The notes below the pieces were generated by a model that made no database searches, was not told the DNA's origin, and saw only the letters and a program-made list of their open reading frames with translations. The position numbers were made by a program, and so were the translations under genes. This document shows positions 28,705 to 36,293 of a DNA stretch of 44,324 nt, piece after piece. This stretch comes from Pirellula sp. (GTDB lineage: Bacteria > Planctomycetota > Planctomycetia > Pirellulales > Pirellulaceae), in the NCBI GenBank assembly GCA_021736575.1, contig JAIPFP010000023.1, positions 1-44,324 of the forward strand, in the 5' to 3' direction. Positions within the stretch are counted from its first letter, which is position 1, and every line of letters starts with the position of its first letter.

Positions 28705-28810
28705 CGTCAATTTCCCAACTGTTTTCTTCGGAACAAAGCACTTTTATCGCCATTCGGTTTGACGACGTCGGGCAGTATTCTAGCGTCAGCCCCTAATTAT
28801 TCGAAGATGC

Positions 28811-30076
28811 CTAGACGCTCCAAAACGAAGACTCTTTCGGTCCTGTGTAAACGACCTTCATGTCGGGAGTTTCGAAACGCGTTTGATCGCGATACAGCGA
28901 TTCAACGCCGCCAATCACCATGCCAGACGTCAGCAAAGTGCGTTCGACGGGGTACGGCAACTTGCCTTCCAAGACCATGGTTTCGATATGCCTCGCCAGT
29001 GGATTGAAGAAATCGGCGGTGGTCGAACTTTGATTCGGCATCGGCAAATACATCTGACACGAAAAGATCTCGCCGTTGTCTTTTCGCAAACCGGCATAGT
29101 TAAAGTCCCGGATCGACGTCATCAACATCGAGGTGCGAAAGCCATCGCGATGCTCAATGAAGTAACCGGTGATCTCAGGTAATGCACGACGGGCCCACTC
29201 AAACGTAACGGGGCCTGTCGGATACCCCCCATCGACCGGCAAATGATGGCTGCGGTTGAGTGCCGCAATCACAAGTCTTTTGGTTGCTTCTCGATCGGAA
29301 GCCGCCAACGCCTCCCATACTCGCTCCCCTTTCAAAGCGTGCACACTGCTAATTCCTGTTTCGCCGCCCGCCCTCCGCTCGGACATGCATTGGGCTGTTT
29401 CCAAGCCGTGAAAATCGTAGCTATCCACTTTGCCGTAGCAAACACATACGCTTTCTTGCAATGGCGTTCCGAACGGCATATCTACGGATGGCAAACGCCA
29501 AGTCACCGGCAACGACGATCCCGCCAAAAAAGGAAACCCGAGTCGTTTCGAGTCCGCCACCATTTCCACACATTCGTTCCATTCGGTCGAGAGATGCTTG
29601 TCGTTGAAAACAGGTACGCTCCGCCCCGAAGCCTCAAAGACTTTCACAATTTCCTTGAACCAATCGTATCGCGGATAGCGTTTTTGCCCTTTTTCGTTAT
29701 TCGGGTAGTCGCCATGTTCACCGATAATAACGACGCCGTCGACTGCCAACTTCGAAGTGCCCAAGGTCAACGATTCTGCAACCGTCGGATATGCTTGAAG
29801 CTTGTATTTCTCGATTCGCGATTTGGCCAGATCCCCTTCTGGGAATTGATCGATGTAAACCGATGCGATATCGAAACGAGGCATTTGCCAACGTCCGCCC
29901 CAGGTATATCCCATCGCATGCCGATCAAGAAAATGCTGAGCATGGGAATGCGTTCGAACTTCGGTGCCAAGGAATGCGATCCGCTTGCGTGGTTGTGACG
30001 CTCTCGCTAACGGCGCCTGCAAGCACAGCAAACCCGCGGAAGTCGTTGCTACAAATGCCCTGCGACTTAATTTCAT
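28811..30076 (-). CDS. Secreted protein of unknown function (twin-arginine)
   Basis: I do not recognise a named family. The protein of about 421 residues has a twin-arginine signal (LSRRAFVATTSAG, then LLCLQAPLARA). The N-terminal third reads like a Rossmann fold similar to Gfo/Idh/MocA (RIAFLGTEVRTH, then KLAVDGVVIIGEHGDYP); the rest has conserved-looking motifs PVFNDKHLST, GSSLPVTWRLP and ERRAGGETGISS. A nucleotide-sugar or NAD role is only a suggestion. ATG 30076 is used (AGG 7 bases upstream), leaving 8 bp to the creatininase gene; a start at 30112 would overlap it. Confidence 0.75.
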   Translation of the reverse strand: MKLSRRAFVATTSAGLLCLQAPLARASQPRKRIAFLGTEVRTHSHAQHFLDRHAMGYTWGGRWQMPRFDIASVYIDQFPEGDLAKSRIEKYKLQAYPTVAESLTLGTSKLAVDGVVIIGEHGDYPNNEKGQKRYPRYDWFKEIVKVFEASGRSVPVFNDKHLSTEWNECVEMVADSKRLGFPFLAGSSLPVTWRLPSVDMPFGTPLQESVCVCYGKVDSYDFHGLETAQCMSERRAGGETGISSVHALKGERVWEALAASDREATKRLVIAALNRSHHLPVDGGYPTGPVTFEWARRALPEITGYFIEHRDGFRTSMLMTSIRDFNYAGLRKDNGEIFSCQMYLPMPNQSSTTADFFNPLARHIETMVLEGKLPYPVERTLLTSGMVIGGVESLYRDQTRFETPDMKVVYTGPKESSFWSV

Positions 30077-30084
30077 GTCTGTAC

Positions 30085-30837
30085 CTATCCGTTCCATGAT
30101 TCCCCATCCCAAGCTAATACGCGTTCGAGCCAGGCCACAACGTCATTGGAAAACCTGTCGAACAGAAACTCACCTTTCTCTATCGTAGCCAGATGCGGCC
30201 AGCCAATGTGTCCGGGTGCGGATCGATCTTTCGTAATCCAGGCTCGATTGCCCGGTCGGAACGGATCGCCCGGTTCGACAACGGGCGCATTCAAGTAGTC
30301 GCCAACCAAATGCGGAGCAAGTTTCAAAATCATCGAAGTCTCCCATTCGCATGCGTGCCCCATCTCTTGTTGAAAAAGCGGCAAACTCGCTTGGTCCGTC
30401 CCCAGCCCCCAATACGTTCCCATCAACAATAGCAAATCGTCGCGTTGCCGGTGCTTTTGTCTCACTTCAAAGATGGCCTGCTTACCCGGAACGTCATTGC
30501 CGCCGTGTCCGTTGACAAAAACAATCCGTCGAAATCCATGCTGAATGAAGTTTTCAACCAGGCCATTGAGCAAGTCCAAGTACGTTCTCGGTGAAGCCGA
30601 AAGCGTCCCACAAAAATCCAAGTGGTGATCTGAGTTGCCCAACCACATCAAAGGGGCGAACAAAACTTGGGACTCCATTTGCAACGACACGCGCCGAACG
30701 ACCTCGCCAAGCAAAAGACTATCCGTAAAGACAGGCAAGTGAAGTCCATGTTGCTCAAGTGCCGCGATAGGGACAACAACGGGCGTGTCGGGTGCAAGTT
30801 CTTGGATTTTCGGCCAAGGCAGATCGGAAAGGTTCAT
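30085..30837 (-). CDS. Creatininase-family amidohydrolase
   Basis: The 250-residue protein has the family metal and substrate motifs: PIAALEQHGLHLP with EQHG, the TDSLL stretch, NGHGGND near residue 110, and GHACEWETS near 165. The family includes creatininase and related cyclic-amide hydrolases using two metals; the true substrate here is unknown. It lies 14 bp after the esterase stop and 8 bp before the secreted unknown gene, suggesting an operon of three. Confidence 0.88.
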   Translation of the reverse strand: MNLSDLPWPKIQELAPDTPVVVPIAALEQHGLHLPVFTDSLLLGEVVRRVSLQMESQVLFAPLMWLGNSDHHLDFCGTLSASPRTYLDLLNGLVENFIQHGFRRIVFVNGHGGNDVPGKQAIFEVRQKHRQRDDLLLLMGTYWGLGTDQASLPLFQQEMGHACEWETSMILKLAPHLVGDYLNAPVVEPGDPFRPGNRAWITKDRSAPGHIGWPHLATIEKGEFLFDRFSNDVVAWLERVLAWDGESWNG

Positions 30838-30851
30838 GCAGGGTTACTCTA

Positions 30852-31811
30852 TCACTTCTTAACCGTGGGGGAATAAACTGAGGTGCAATAATTGAGCTCA
30901 CTCAAAAAAGCGATCATAGCATCTCGCGTTTCAAAATACTTTGGACGCCCCTGATTGAAGAATCCATGTCCCTCCCCTTCGTAACCCAATAGCCGACAGT
31001 CGCAACCCAACATCGTGGCTTTGTCTTGGAATAATTTCACCGTCGAGTAAGGAACCGTTGTATCGGATTTGCCATGAAAAATGATCGTGGGGGGTAAGTC
31101 TTTGCTTAAATGATGAAAGGGCGAAGCCGATTCGGGTTTGTCTCCGATTCGTTCGGCAAGATTCCCTATTCGCTCTACATCGCGATCAAGCTTCGAGCCA
31201 GTCGGAGCAAGGATTAATGCTGGGTTGAAAAGAACGAGGGCGTTTGGGCGATAATCAGCCTTGGACCTGCCCGTTTGCGTACCACGGTAATCTAGAGTTG
31301 CGACTGCAGCGGCCAAGTGGCCACCCGCGCTCCCACCTCCGGCTGCAATACGGTTGGGATCGATTTTCAATTCAGCAGCATGATTGCGAACGAATGCGAT
31401 CGCGTCTTGTGCATCGGAAATGCAATCGATGACTTTCGATTGATCTCGCGAAGCCACGCGATACTCAGCGGACATTGCGACCATTCCTAAATCTGCCAGG
31501 GCACGGCACTGGGAATAGAATTGCTTTGGATCGCCGCTGTTCCAGCCTCCGCCAAAAAAGAATACAATCGAAGGTCGGTTGTCGTTTGAGGGCAAATCCG
31601 TACCAGTTGCATTCGGCCCCGCCTCAAATAGGTGCAACTGAAACGACTTGCCCTCGACTGTCTTGTAAGTCAGTTTGCGATCGCATGTTGGCAGGTCTTT
31701 TGCGTCGACACGTTGTTTGTCCGCTTTTCTGTCCTTTTTCTCTTGAGCGATGACGGGAGAGCAGGCGACAAGAAGGACGCAAAGAATAAGGACGATTGGT
31801 TTGAAGTGCAT
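30852..31811 (-). CDS. Secreted or lipoprotein alpha/beta hydrolase (carboxylesterase-like)
   Basis: The protein of about 319 residues has a signal sequence (IVLILCVLLVACSPVIAQ) that contains a possible lipobox LVAC, so it may be a lipoprotein. The hydrolase core shows FFFGGGWN (oxyanion), nucleophile GGGSAGGHLAA, Asp in GKSDTTVP and His in GEGHGFF. It resembles hormone-sensitive-lipase/BD-FAE type esterases; substrate unknown. ATG 31811 is used because the signal peptide starts there; in-frame sequence upstream to 32090 shows no similarity. It is the first gene of the likely operon with the creatininase and the unknown. Confidence 0.85.
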   Translation of the reverse strand: MHFKPIVLILCVLLVACSPVIAQEKKDRKADKQRVDAKDLPTCDRKLTYKTVEGKSFQLHLFEAGPNATGTDLPSNDNRPSIVFFFGGGWNSGDPKQFYSQCRALADLGMVAMSAEYRVASRDQSKVIDCISDAQDAIAFVRNHAAELKIDPNRIAAGGGSAGGHLAAAVATLDYRGTQTGRSKADYRPNALVLFNPALILAPTGSKLDRDVERIGNLAERIGDKPESASPFHHLSKDLPPTIIFHGKSDTTVPYSTVKLFQDKATMLGCDCRLLGYEGEGHGFFNQGRPKYFETRDAMIAFLSELNYCTSVYSPTVKK

Positions 31812-32086
31812 ATTCCTGTTATCGAAACACGTGTGCTTAATCAACATCATAAGGCAGATTCCCTCTTGAAACGAAAGCTGGCAGACAGTGCCTATCGTTC
31901 TCAACATTTGCAAAAATTTCGAAAGCTCAGAATAGCAGAATTCATTCGAGTCACCAATCGTTTTTACCCAAAGTAGTAGGCACATTCTATGTGCCGTCCA
32001 CCTGGAATCTTGGCAAACGCTTGACTGGGAAGGGCACGGCGGAGCGTGCCTGCACGTTTTGTCGGCTGTGTATTGAAGGAGGCAAT

Positions 32087-32251
32087 TCAATTGGCGTTAA
32101 AAGATTTGGTCGACTGATTCACGTACGCACGTAGATCGATCGAGCTGATTTTATTCTGAATGCAAAGATTCAACGTTCGAGCGTCGAAGTTTACTGGGCT
32201 AAACCAGAACTCCGCCTGCGAACAGTTGCTCCTTGGACCAAATTGGTAGTG
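32087..32251 (-). pseudogene. Possible IS630-like transposase C-terminal remnant
   Basis: A frame without start codon and with an upstream stop ends at TGA (32087). Its residues read HYQFGPRSN...SQAEFWFS, then SSIDLRAYVN...TKSF, which resembles the end of IS630-family transposases (NQxExWFS, S..DL..., KPF), including the third acidic residue. About 54 residues remain. The match is from memory and weak, and no terminal repeats were found. Confidence 0.35.
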
Positions 32252-32296
32252 ACTCGCTGAGATGCCGGTTACCCCCCTAATAATTAGCCTGAATCA

Positions 32297-32366
32297 GGGA
32301 TAATAGATTTGACAAAACAAGGATAACTCCTCAAGCTTCAGGGATAACAGTCCCTAAGCGGGATAA
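32297..32366 (+). promoter_or_regulatory. Four phased GGATAA repeats upstream of the carbonic anhydrase-like gene
   Basis: GGATAA starts at 32298, 32321, 32342 and 32361, spaced 23, 21 and 19 bases, about two helical turns apart, ending 36 bases before the ATG. A TTGACA lies at 32309. This looks like an operator or activator array; no regulator is known. Confidence 0.3.
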
Positions 32367-32401
32367 AAACAAGCGAGGCAACACAGAAATGGAGACGAAG
32401 T

Positions 32402-32896
32402 ATGCAAGACTTGGATATATCTTTCCGATCAATGCTTCTCGAAGCTGTCGCTCAACCTTTAGCATCGAATGCTGATTCAAAGGTCTTGCTTTTGTCGTGT
32501 ATCGACTATCGATATCCTCAGCGTATTACCGAGACAATGGAAGCAGAAGGCCATAGTGGGCGTTACTATCATCTTGCGATGGCGGGAGCATCTCACGCGG
32601 GTAATCAAACGGCACATAGCGGTGTATGGCACCGAACACTCTTCGACCACCTCGCATTTGCAGTTAACGACGCTAACGTTGCGGGCGTCGTGATAATCGA
32701 CCACTTAGACTGCAAAGCATTTCACCTTTATGAAGGTGTGCCGGTGGGCGATTTGGACGCAGAACGCAGGCGACATGAGGAAATTGCGAATACACTAGTT
32801 CGCGAGATTGTCAGCACCTTTCCCACTCTCGCTGGGAACGTGAAGGTTCTTTTGCTTCCGAAAGAATCCAAACCCGATACGATTGCTGAGGGGTAA
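32402..32896 (+). CDS. Small beta-carbonic anhydrase-like protein
   Basis: Beta-carbonic anhydrases hydrate CO2 to bicarbonate with a zinc bound by Cys, His, Cys and a Asp-Arg dyad. This 164-residue protein has SCIDYRYP (Cys33, Asp35, Arg37) and IIDHLDCKAF (His101, Cys104), in the order and spacing of the family. It is short but some mycobacterial members are equally short. No signal peptide. It lies alone at the edge of an accessory region, downstream of phased GGATAA repeats; GAGACGAAG precedes the ATG. Activity is likely but not certain because the surrounding sequence is divergent. Confidence 0.7.
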   Translation: MQDLDISFRSMLLEAVAQPLASNADSKVLLLSCIDYRYPQRITETMEAEGHSGRYYHLAMAGASHAGNQTAHSGVWHRTLFDHLAFAVNDANVAGVVIIDHLDCKAFHLYEGVPVGDLDAERRRHEEIANTLVREIVSTFPTLAGNVKVLLLPKESKPDTIAEG

Positions 32897-33008
32897 CTGA
32901 CCACGCATCTACAATAATGCCGAAAACGGGTAATGCTTCCCATTACCGGTCGCCCCACACCACGGTACCTGCGGGTCCAAATACGGATCTTCAACGAAGG
33001 GGAAGACA

Positions 33009-33042
33009 CAAAGGGACACAGCACATTTGTGAGGGACCTTAC
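33009..33042 (+). repeat. 34-bp repeat family, copy 1
   Basis: CAAAGGGACACAGCACATTT, then GTGAGGGACCTTAC. The same sequence recurs in the same orientation at 34413 and 35366 and, in a variant, at 36040. It lies 112 bases after the carbonic anhydrase-like gene. Confidence 0.85.
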
Positions 33043-33389
33043 TCATCGGGTGCTTTCGTCCCAGGCGTTTTTTTACTACATCGAAATCCAGGCCCGAATT
33101 TGAGAAAAAGGTCCCCAAACTACGAAAAGAGTACAAAGACAAGCTGAGTTCGCGCTGCACTTAGCACAGTCTTGTTTGAGATCTCAAAAGTTTCGGTTCG
33201 ATTTGCCTTGCCAAGAATTGCTATATGTGGCTTACGTAGAATCTGCTTCGCGATTTTAGGCTGCGAGCTTGCTCGATCCCCGTTAGCTTTCCAGCCACGT
33301 TCTTGAATTTGCGGCCTAAATCCTTAACCATTCTGGACCACTCGTGAGTATCTATGCGTGCGCTCCTAGTCCCGAAGGGACGAAACGAT

Positions 33390-33434
33390 GTGGCCATGGG
33401 CTTACGCGCTTACGCCGCTTACGCCCATGGCTAC
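33390..33434. repeat. Palindromic repeat with CCATGG arms
   Basis: GTGGCCATGGGC (33390-33401) and GCCCATGGCTAC (33423-33434) are inverted with one mismatch; between them lies a CTTACG-CTTACGC tandem. The preceding CCCGAAGGGACGAAACGATG is the flank typical of planctomycete intergenic palindromes. Confidence 0.65.
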
Positions 33435-33608
33435 AACCTTTCGCCACTTCGTGGCTACTCAAACGACATTGGCGACTTCGCTTGGTTGCCAAAACGGGTC
33501 GCCTTCGAATAGAATCAAGAGTCAAAGGCTGGTTCTTTTTCTTCACAAGCTCGTTGAACTTAAACGTTATCGAATCGGCCCACGCTTAAAATACATCAGG
33601 AGGCAAAC

Positions 33609-33827
33609 ATGTCACTCGAAACACTAATCGGCGGTCTTACGCGCGATGAGCAGATTGTCGCGATGGAACTACTTTGGAAACGGCTAACGACCGAAGATCC
33701 CGCCGCTGCGCCACCGGAATGGCATCGAAGCGTTGTTGCCAAACGTGTGGCTGCAACCGAGCGAGGAGAAGAAGCCCTTTCTGACTGGGCTGACGCCAAA
33801 AAGCGGCTTGCGGATCGTCTCCTATGA
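33609..33827 (+). CDS. Antitoxin of addiction module
   Basis: A 72-residue protein of the TIGR02574 'addiction module component' group: SLETLIGGLTRDEQIVAMELLWKRL and the WH-type tail ending in ADRLL. It is acidic/helical as expected for a ParD-like antitoxin that binds and inhibits the toxin. Its ribosome site is a strong AGGAGG. Its stop overlaps the toxin's start by four bases (ATGA), the standard translational coupling of toxin-antitoxin pairs. Confidence 0.85.
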   Translation: MSLETLIGGLTRDEQIVAMELLWKRLTTEDPAAAPPEWHRSVVAKRVAATERGEEALSDWADAKKRLADRLL

Positions 33828-34135
33828 GAATCAAGATTTCCGCTGGCGCTGAACGCGACATTGCGGATGGATGCGATTTTTACGACGATATCGATCCAAA
33901 CCTTGCAACTTACTTCCATGACAGCATTTCTGCAGACATCGATTCGCTACTGCTCTATGCAGGGGTTCATGCCAAGGTTGACGGATGCCACTATACATTC
34001 GCCTCGCGGTTCCCGTTTGTAATATGGTATGGGGTCATAGACGATCTCGTGATTGTCTACGCTGTGCTCGACGGCAGGCGCGATCCAGACCGCAACGCTC
34101 AGGCCCTGCGTCGACGGCGGCACCAGATCGAATGA
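33824..34135 (+). CDS. RelE/ParE-family toxin
   Basis: The 103-residue protein has the RelE/ParE fold pattern: N-terminal RIKISAGAERDI, a helical pair DFYDDIDPNLATYFHDS, and C-terminal strands FPFVIWYGVIDDLVIVYAVLDGRRDPD with the usual basic tail. RelE-type members cleave mRNA on the ribosome and ParE-type members poison gyrase; the exact class is not determined. It overlaps the antitoxin by 4 bp. Confidence 0.88.
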   Translation: MRIKISAGAERDIADGCDFYDDIDPNLATYFHDSISADIDSLLLYAGVHAKVDGCHYTFASRFPFVIWYGVIDDLVIVYAVLDGRRDPDRNAQALRRRRHQIE

Positions 34136-34216
34136 GGGGAAGCTCAGAAACGACAAGACGAAGCAATAATGAATGATGATTGGAGTTTCGTTAGCGAACT
34201 CGCAGAAAGTAAGCAC

Positions 34217-34423
34217 CTACCCTTCGAATTCAAAATGATAGTTCCATTCGTCCTTCCTTGGGTGGAATAACAAAACGATTTCTCGCGTCGCGGGATCGAG
34301 GGTCGCGAGATTCGGCCCCTTTTGTCGATTACAGTCAGGACATGCCAGAGCCAGGTTGTCTATGGAATCATCCTGCACGTGCTGTTTCGCTTGAATGTGC
34401 TCTACGCAAACGCAAAGGGACAC
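34217..34423 (-). pseudogene. HNH endonuclease, 5'-truncated
   Basis: The frame reads EHIQAKQH, SIDNLALACPDCNRQKG and ends in LDPATREIVLLFHPRKDEWNYHFEFEG, which is the C-terminal part of an HNH endonuclease (NLALACxxCNRxKG and LFxPRxDxW). The first 45-50 residues, including the first Cys pair expected upstream of EHI, are missing. The upstream edge of the similarity (about 34405) coincides with the 34-bp repeat copy at 34413. The GTG at 34423 is only formally a start; upstream in frame is a stop at about 34482. Confidence 0.75.
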
Positions 34424-34446
34424 AGCACATTTGTGGGCGGCCTTAA
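34413..34446 (+). repeat. 34-bp repeat family, copy 2
   Basis: CAAAGGGACACAGCACATTT, then GTGGGCGGCCTTAA, in the same orientation as copies 1 and 3. It adjoins the broken end of the HNH gene fragment. In the following gap (34447-34726) a 9-bp inverted repeat (AGCGGAACG at 34584, CGTTCCGCT at 34655) is the only other structure seen. Confidence 0.85.
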
Positions 34447-34726
34447 CTACCCACCCGAAAACATGCAGTTTCCCTTTTCCCTAAATCACAATGGGTCAGC
34501 ACAGCAACCGCAGCTTGGCAGGAAAACATGCCGCAAGCATGTTGCGGAGGCCCATGCGGGTCTGATAGATTGAAGTTAAAAAAAGCGGAACGCGTAGAAT
34601 CCGCACAGGTCAAACACGGCGGAGCGACTTAGCCCAACGTACAATCTATCCCTCCGTTCCGCTTCGCTCCAGTTGGATTAGATTGTAATTGGTTCGGCTT
34701 GCAACAAGGAATTGCCATTGTACGTC

Positions 34727-35323
34727 ATGACTAGAAGTATGATCCTCCTCATCCTGTCGCCCATGCTGGTCGGGATTCCGTCTTGTACACCCTCGGGGCC
34801 ACCACGCGGTACCTACACCATTAATACGTTTGAATTCGTGCATTCCAACCCACCCCAAAACATTGGCGAAGCGATTCCAAATATTTGGATCGACACGAAC
34901 TTGAAATTGAGTAGCTTGTCCGGAGGAACACTGTCGAGCAGCCTGCCGTGTGCAGTAAAGATCGACTACACGGACAACAGCTTCAAATTCAAGGACGCAG
35001 TATTCACTTCCGTGAAGATAACCTACGTTGATGGCACAATAGCTCCATCCACAAAAGCGGTCAAAATGCCGTTGCGAATTGCCGCGAGGGAATACGAAAC
35101 GGTGAATAGTGTTGCTGGAGGTCGAATCGTGAAGAGCAAGGCTTGGATTATTTCAGGCACGATTCCGAACGTTATCACACGCGCTGAACCGTTTAGGCTG
35201 CAGATCGAAGGGTATTTTACCAAAGACGATAGCAACCGAATTCCATTTGCAATGGAACAGCATTTCGACATCAAAACGGAAAACACCGTCAGAAGCGCGG
35301 AAGATGTGTTGAAGGATAAGTGA
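34727..35323 (+). CDS. Putative lipoprotein of unknown function
   Basis: I do not recognise the family. The protein of about 198 residues has an N-terminal hydrophobic signal (SMILLILSPMLVGIPSC) with a lipobox-like IPSC, so it is probably a lipoprotein; the rest is predicted beta-rich with no known motif. The start is uncertain: ATG 34727 is used here, but TTG 34718 has AAGGA 7 bases upstream. It lies between repeat copies 2 and 3. Confidence 0.6.
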   Translation: MTRSMILLILSPMLVGIPSCTPSGPPRGTYTINTFEFVHSNPPQNIGEAIPNIWIDTNLKLSSLSGGTLSSSLPCAVKIDYTDNSFKFKDAVFTSVKITYVDGTIAPSTKAVKMPLRIAAREYETVNSVAGGRIVKSKAWIISGTIPNVITRAEPFRLQIEGYFTKDDSNRIPFAMEQHFDIKTENTVRSAEDVLKDK

Positions 35324-35365
35324 TCACGAGAGACGCAAAGGGAAAAGAGACGCAAAGGAGTGACG

Positions 35366-35398
35366 CAAAGGGACACAGCACATTTGCGGGGGCCTTAC
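35366..35398 (+). repeat. 34-bp repeat family, copy 3
   Basis: CAAAGGGACACAGCACATTT, then GCGGGGGCCTTAC. Just upstream GACGCAAAGG occurs three times (35332, 35349, 35362), the last as part of the repeat. It follows the lipoprotein-like gene by 42 bases. Confidence 0.85.
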
Positions 35399-35598
35399 CT
35401 TTCCTGTTGGCGCAACGGCGGGAGTGGCTGACGATGAGCGAACTTTCCGAAATAAGCGCTCACCCAGGATCACAGGAGTCGAAAAACGAGGACAAGCCGA
35501 TTGTCGGCCCTTGATTTTTGAGACTTTACTTGCGGCCACTAAGTGGAGGTGGCCGTACGTCCACGGAAGAACTGGCCTCATTTTCGAGAGGAATCGTC

Positions 35599-35991
35599 AT
35601 GAACAATCCGTACACATCAACCATCGAGCCTATTGTCGATCCAAAATGGAAATCGCAAATCGCAATCGACACCGGACGTTTGGCTTTGCTCGTCATGACC
35701 TGGCTTGTCGTTACCTACGCAGTGTCATTACCATCAAGTAAGATACTAACCAAAGACAGTGCCCTAATTGCTCTGTCCCCCTTAGTTCCCATCGGTTTAT
35801 TGGCAAGCGCAATTGCTGGCGAGACAATCTCGGCTATACTTTTAACGATATTTACATGCCCAATCGCCATCAGCGTGGTTGTTGTTGCGCTGGGAGTGAG
35901 AACGTTGCACGCCTGGGTGGCAGCCATTTCGATGGGAATCCTCTATGGTCTTTTCCTTCGGTTGTTCTTCTTGATGGTTGACATCGCGTAG
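35599..35991 (+). CDS. Small membrane protein of unknown function
   Basis: The 130-residue protein has four predicted membrane segments (LALLVMTWLVVTYAV; ALIALSPLVPIGLLASAIAG; AILLTIFTCPIAISVVVVAL; WVAAISMGILYGLFLRLFF) and no known motif. ATG 35599 follows a strong GAGAGGAA. Its function is unknown; it lies in the accessory stretch with repeat copies on both sides. Confidence 0.7.
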   Translation: MNNPYTSTIEPIVDPKWKSQIAIDTGRLALLVMTWLVVTYAVSLPSSKILTKDSALIALSPLVPIGLLASAIAGETISAILLTIFTCPIAISVVVVALGVRTLHAWVAAISMGILYGLFLRLFFLMVDIA

Positions 35992-36039
35992 TAGCCGAGG
36001 AGAGAGAACCGATGAGAAGCATTGTCTACATGAGGAAAG

Positions 36040-36099
36040 CAAAAAGGGGACATGTCTCATTTGCTGCGGTAGTCTAAAAAGAGACCTGCCCCCTTTTGT
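36040..36099. repeat. Inverted repeat, variant of the 34-bp repeat family
   Basis: CAAAAAGGGGACATGTCTC (36040) and GAGACCTGCCCCCTTTTG (to 36098) are imperfect inverted partners. The GGGGACATGTCTCATTTG core resembles that of the repeats at 33009, 34413 and 35366. Confidence 0.6.
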
Positions 36100-36133
36100 G
36101 CCGTCCCTAGTTTGCTTTGGTGCAATTCACAGC

Positions 36134-36160
36134 GGACACAGCCCTGTGTCCCTTTTCCCT
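36134..36160 (+). terminator. Probable intrinsic terminator
   Basis: GGACACAGCCCTGTGTCC, a 6-8-bp stem with a short loop, is followed by CTTTTCCCTTT. It lies 140 bases after the small membrane protein gene. Confidence 0.45.
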
Positions 36161-36170
36161 TTAGCCCCAA

Positions 36171-36270
36171 GTCGTTCCCGCGCAGGCGGGAATCCAGTGG
36201 AGTGCGCGTGATGACTGGGTTCCCGCCTGCGCGGGAATGACGGTGGGTTCCCGCCTGCGCGGGAATGACG
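36171..36270. repeat. REPIN-like element, copy B (with extra REP)
   Basis: A full 71-bp element (36171-36241) has two inverted REP units around the core CCAGTGGAGTGCGCGTGATG, followed by a third REP (36245-36270). It lies 23 bp beyond the 3' end of the SLOG gene and is in the same orientation as the element at 43935, so these two bracket the TIR operon. Confidence 0.85.
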
Positions 36271-36293
36271 TGGAAAAGCCATGACGGCGAACT

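Larger units (their letters stand above)
31812..32401. other. Intergenic region between divergent esterase and carbonic anhydrase genes
   Basis: Apart from the esterase upstream region it contains a transposase remnant (32087-32251) and a set of phased GGATAA repeats (32297-32366). No other coding frame was supported. Confidence 0.4.
32897..33608. other. Intergenic region with repeats
   Basis: A 712-bp gap that holds the short repeat copy at 33009, a small hairpin GGTAATG / CATTACC near 32931-32949, and the palindrome at 33390. No gene was supported. The antitoxin ribosome site CAGGAGGCAAAC ends at 33608. Confidence 0.5.

Noticed and set aside
29243..29998. 251-residue plus-strand frame
   Set aside because: Antisense to the secreted unknown gene, which has a signal peptide and operon context.
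33009..36099. Integron cassette array
   Set aside because: The repeats lack attC core sites and no integrase is present, so only the general resemblance remains.
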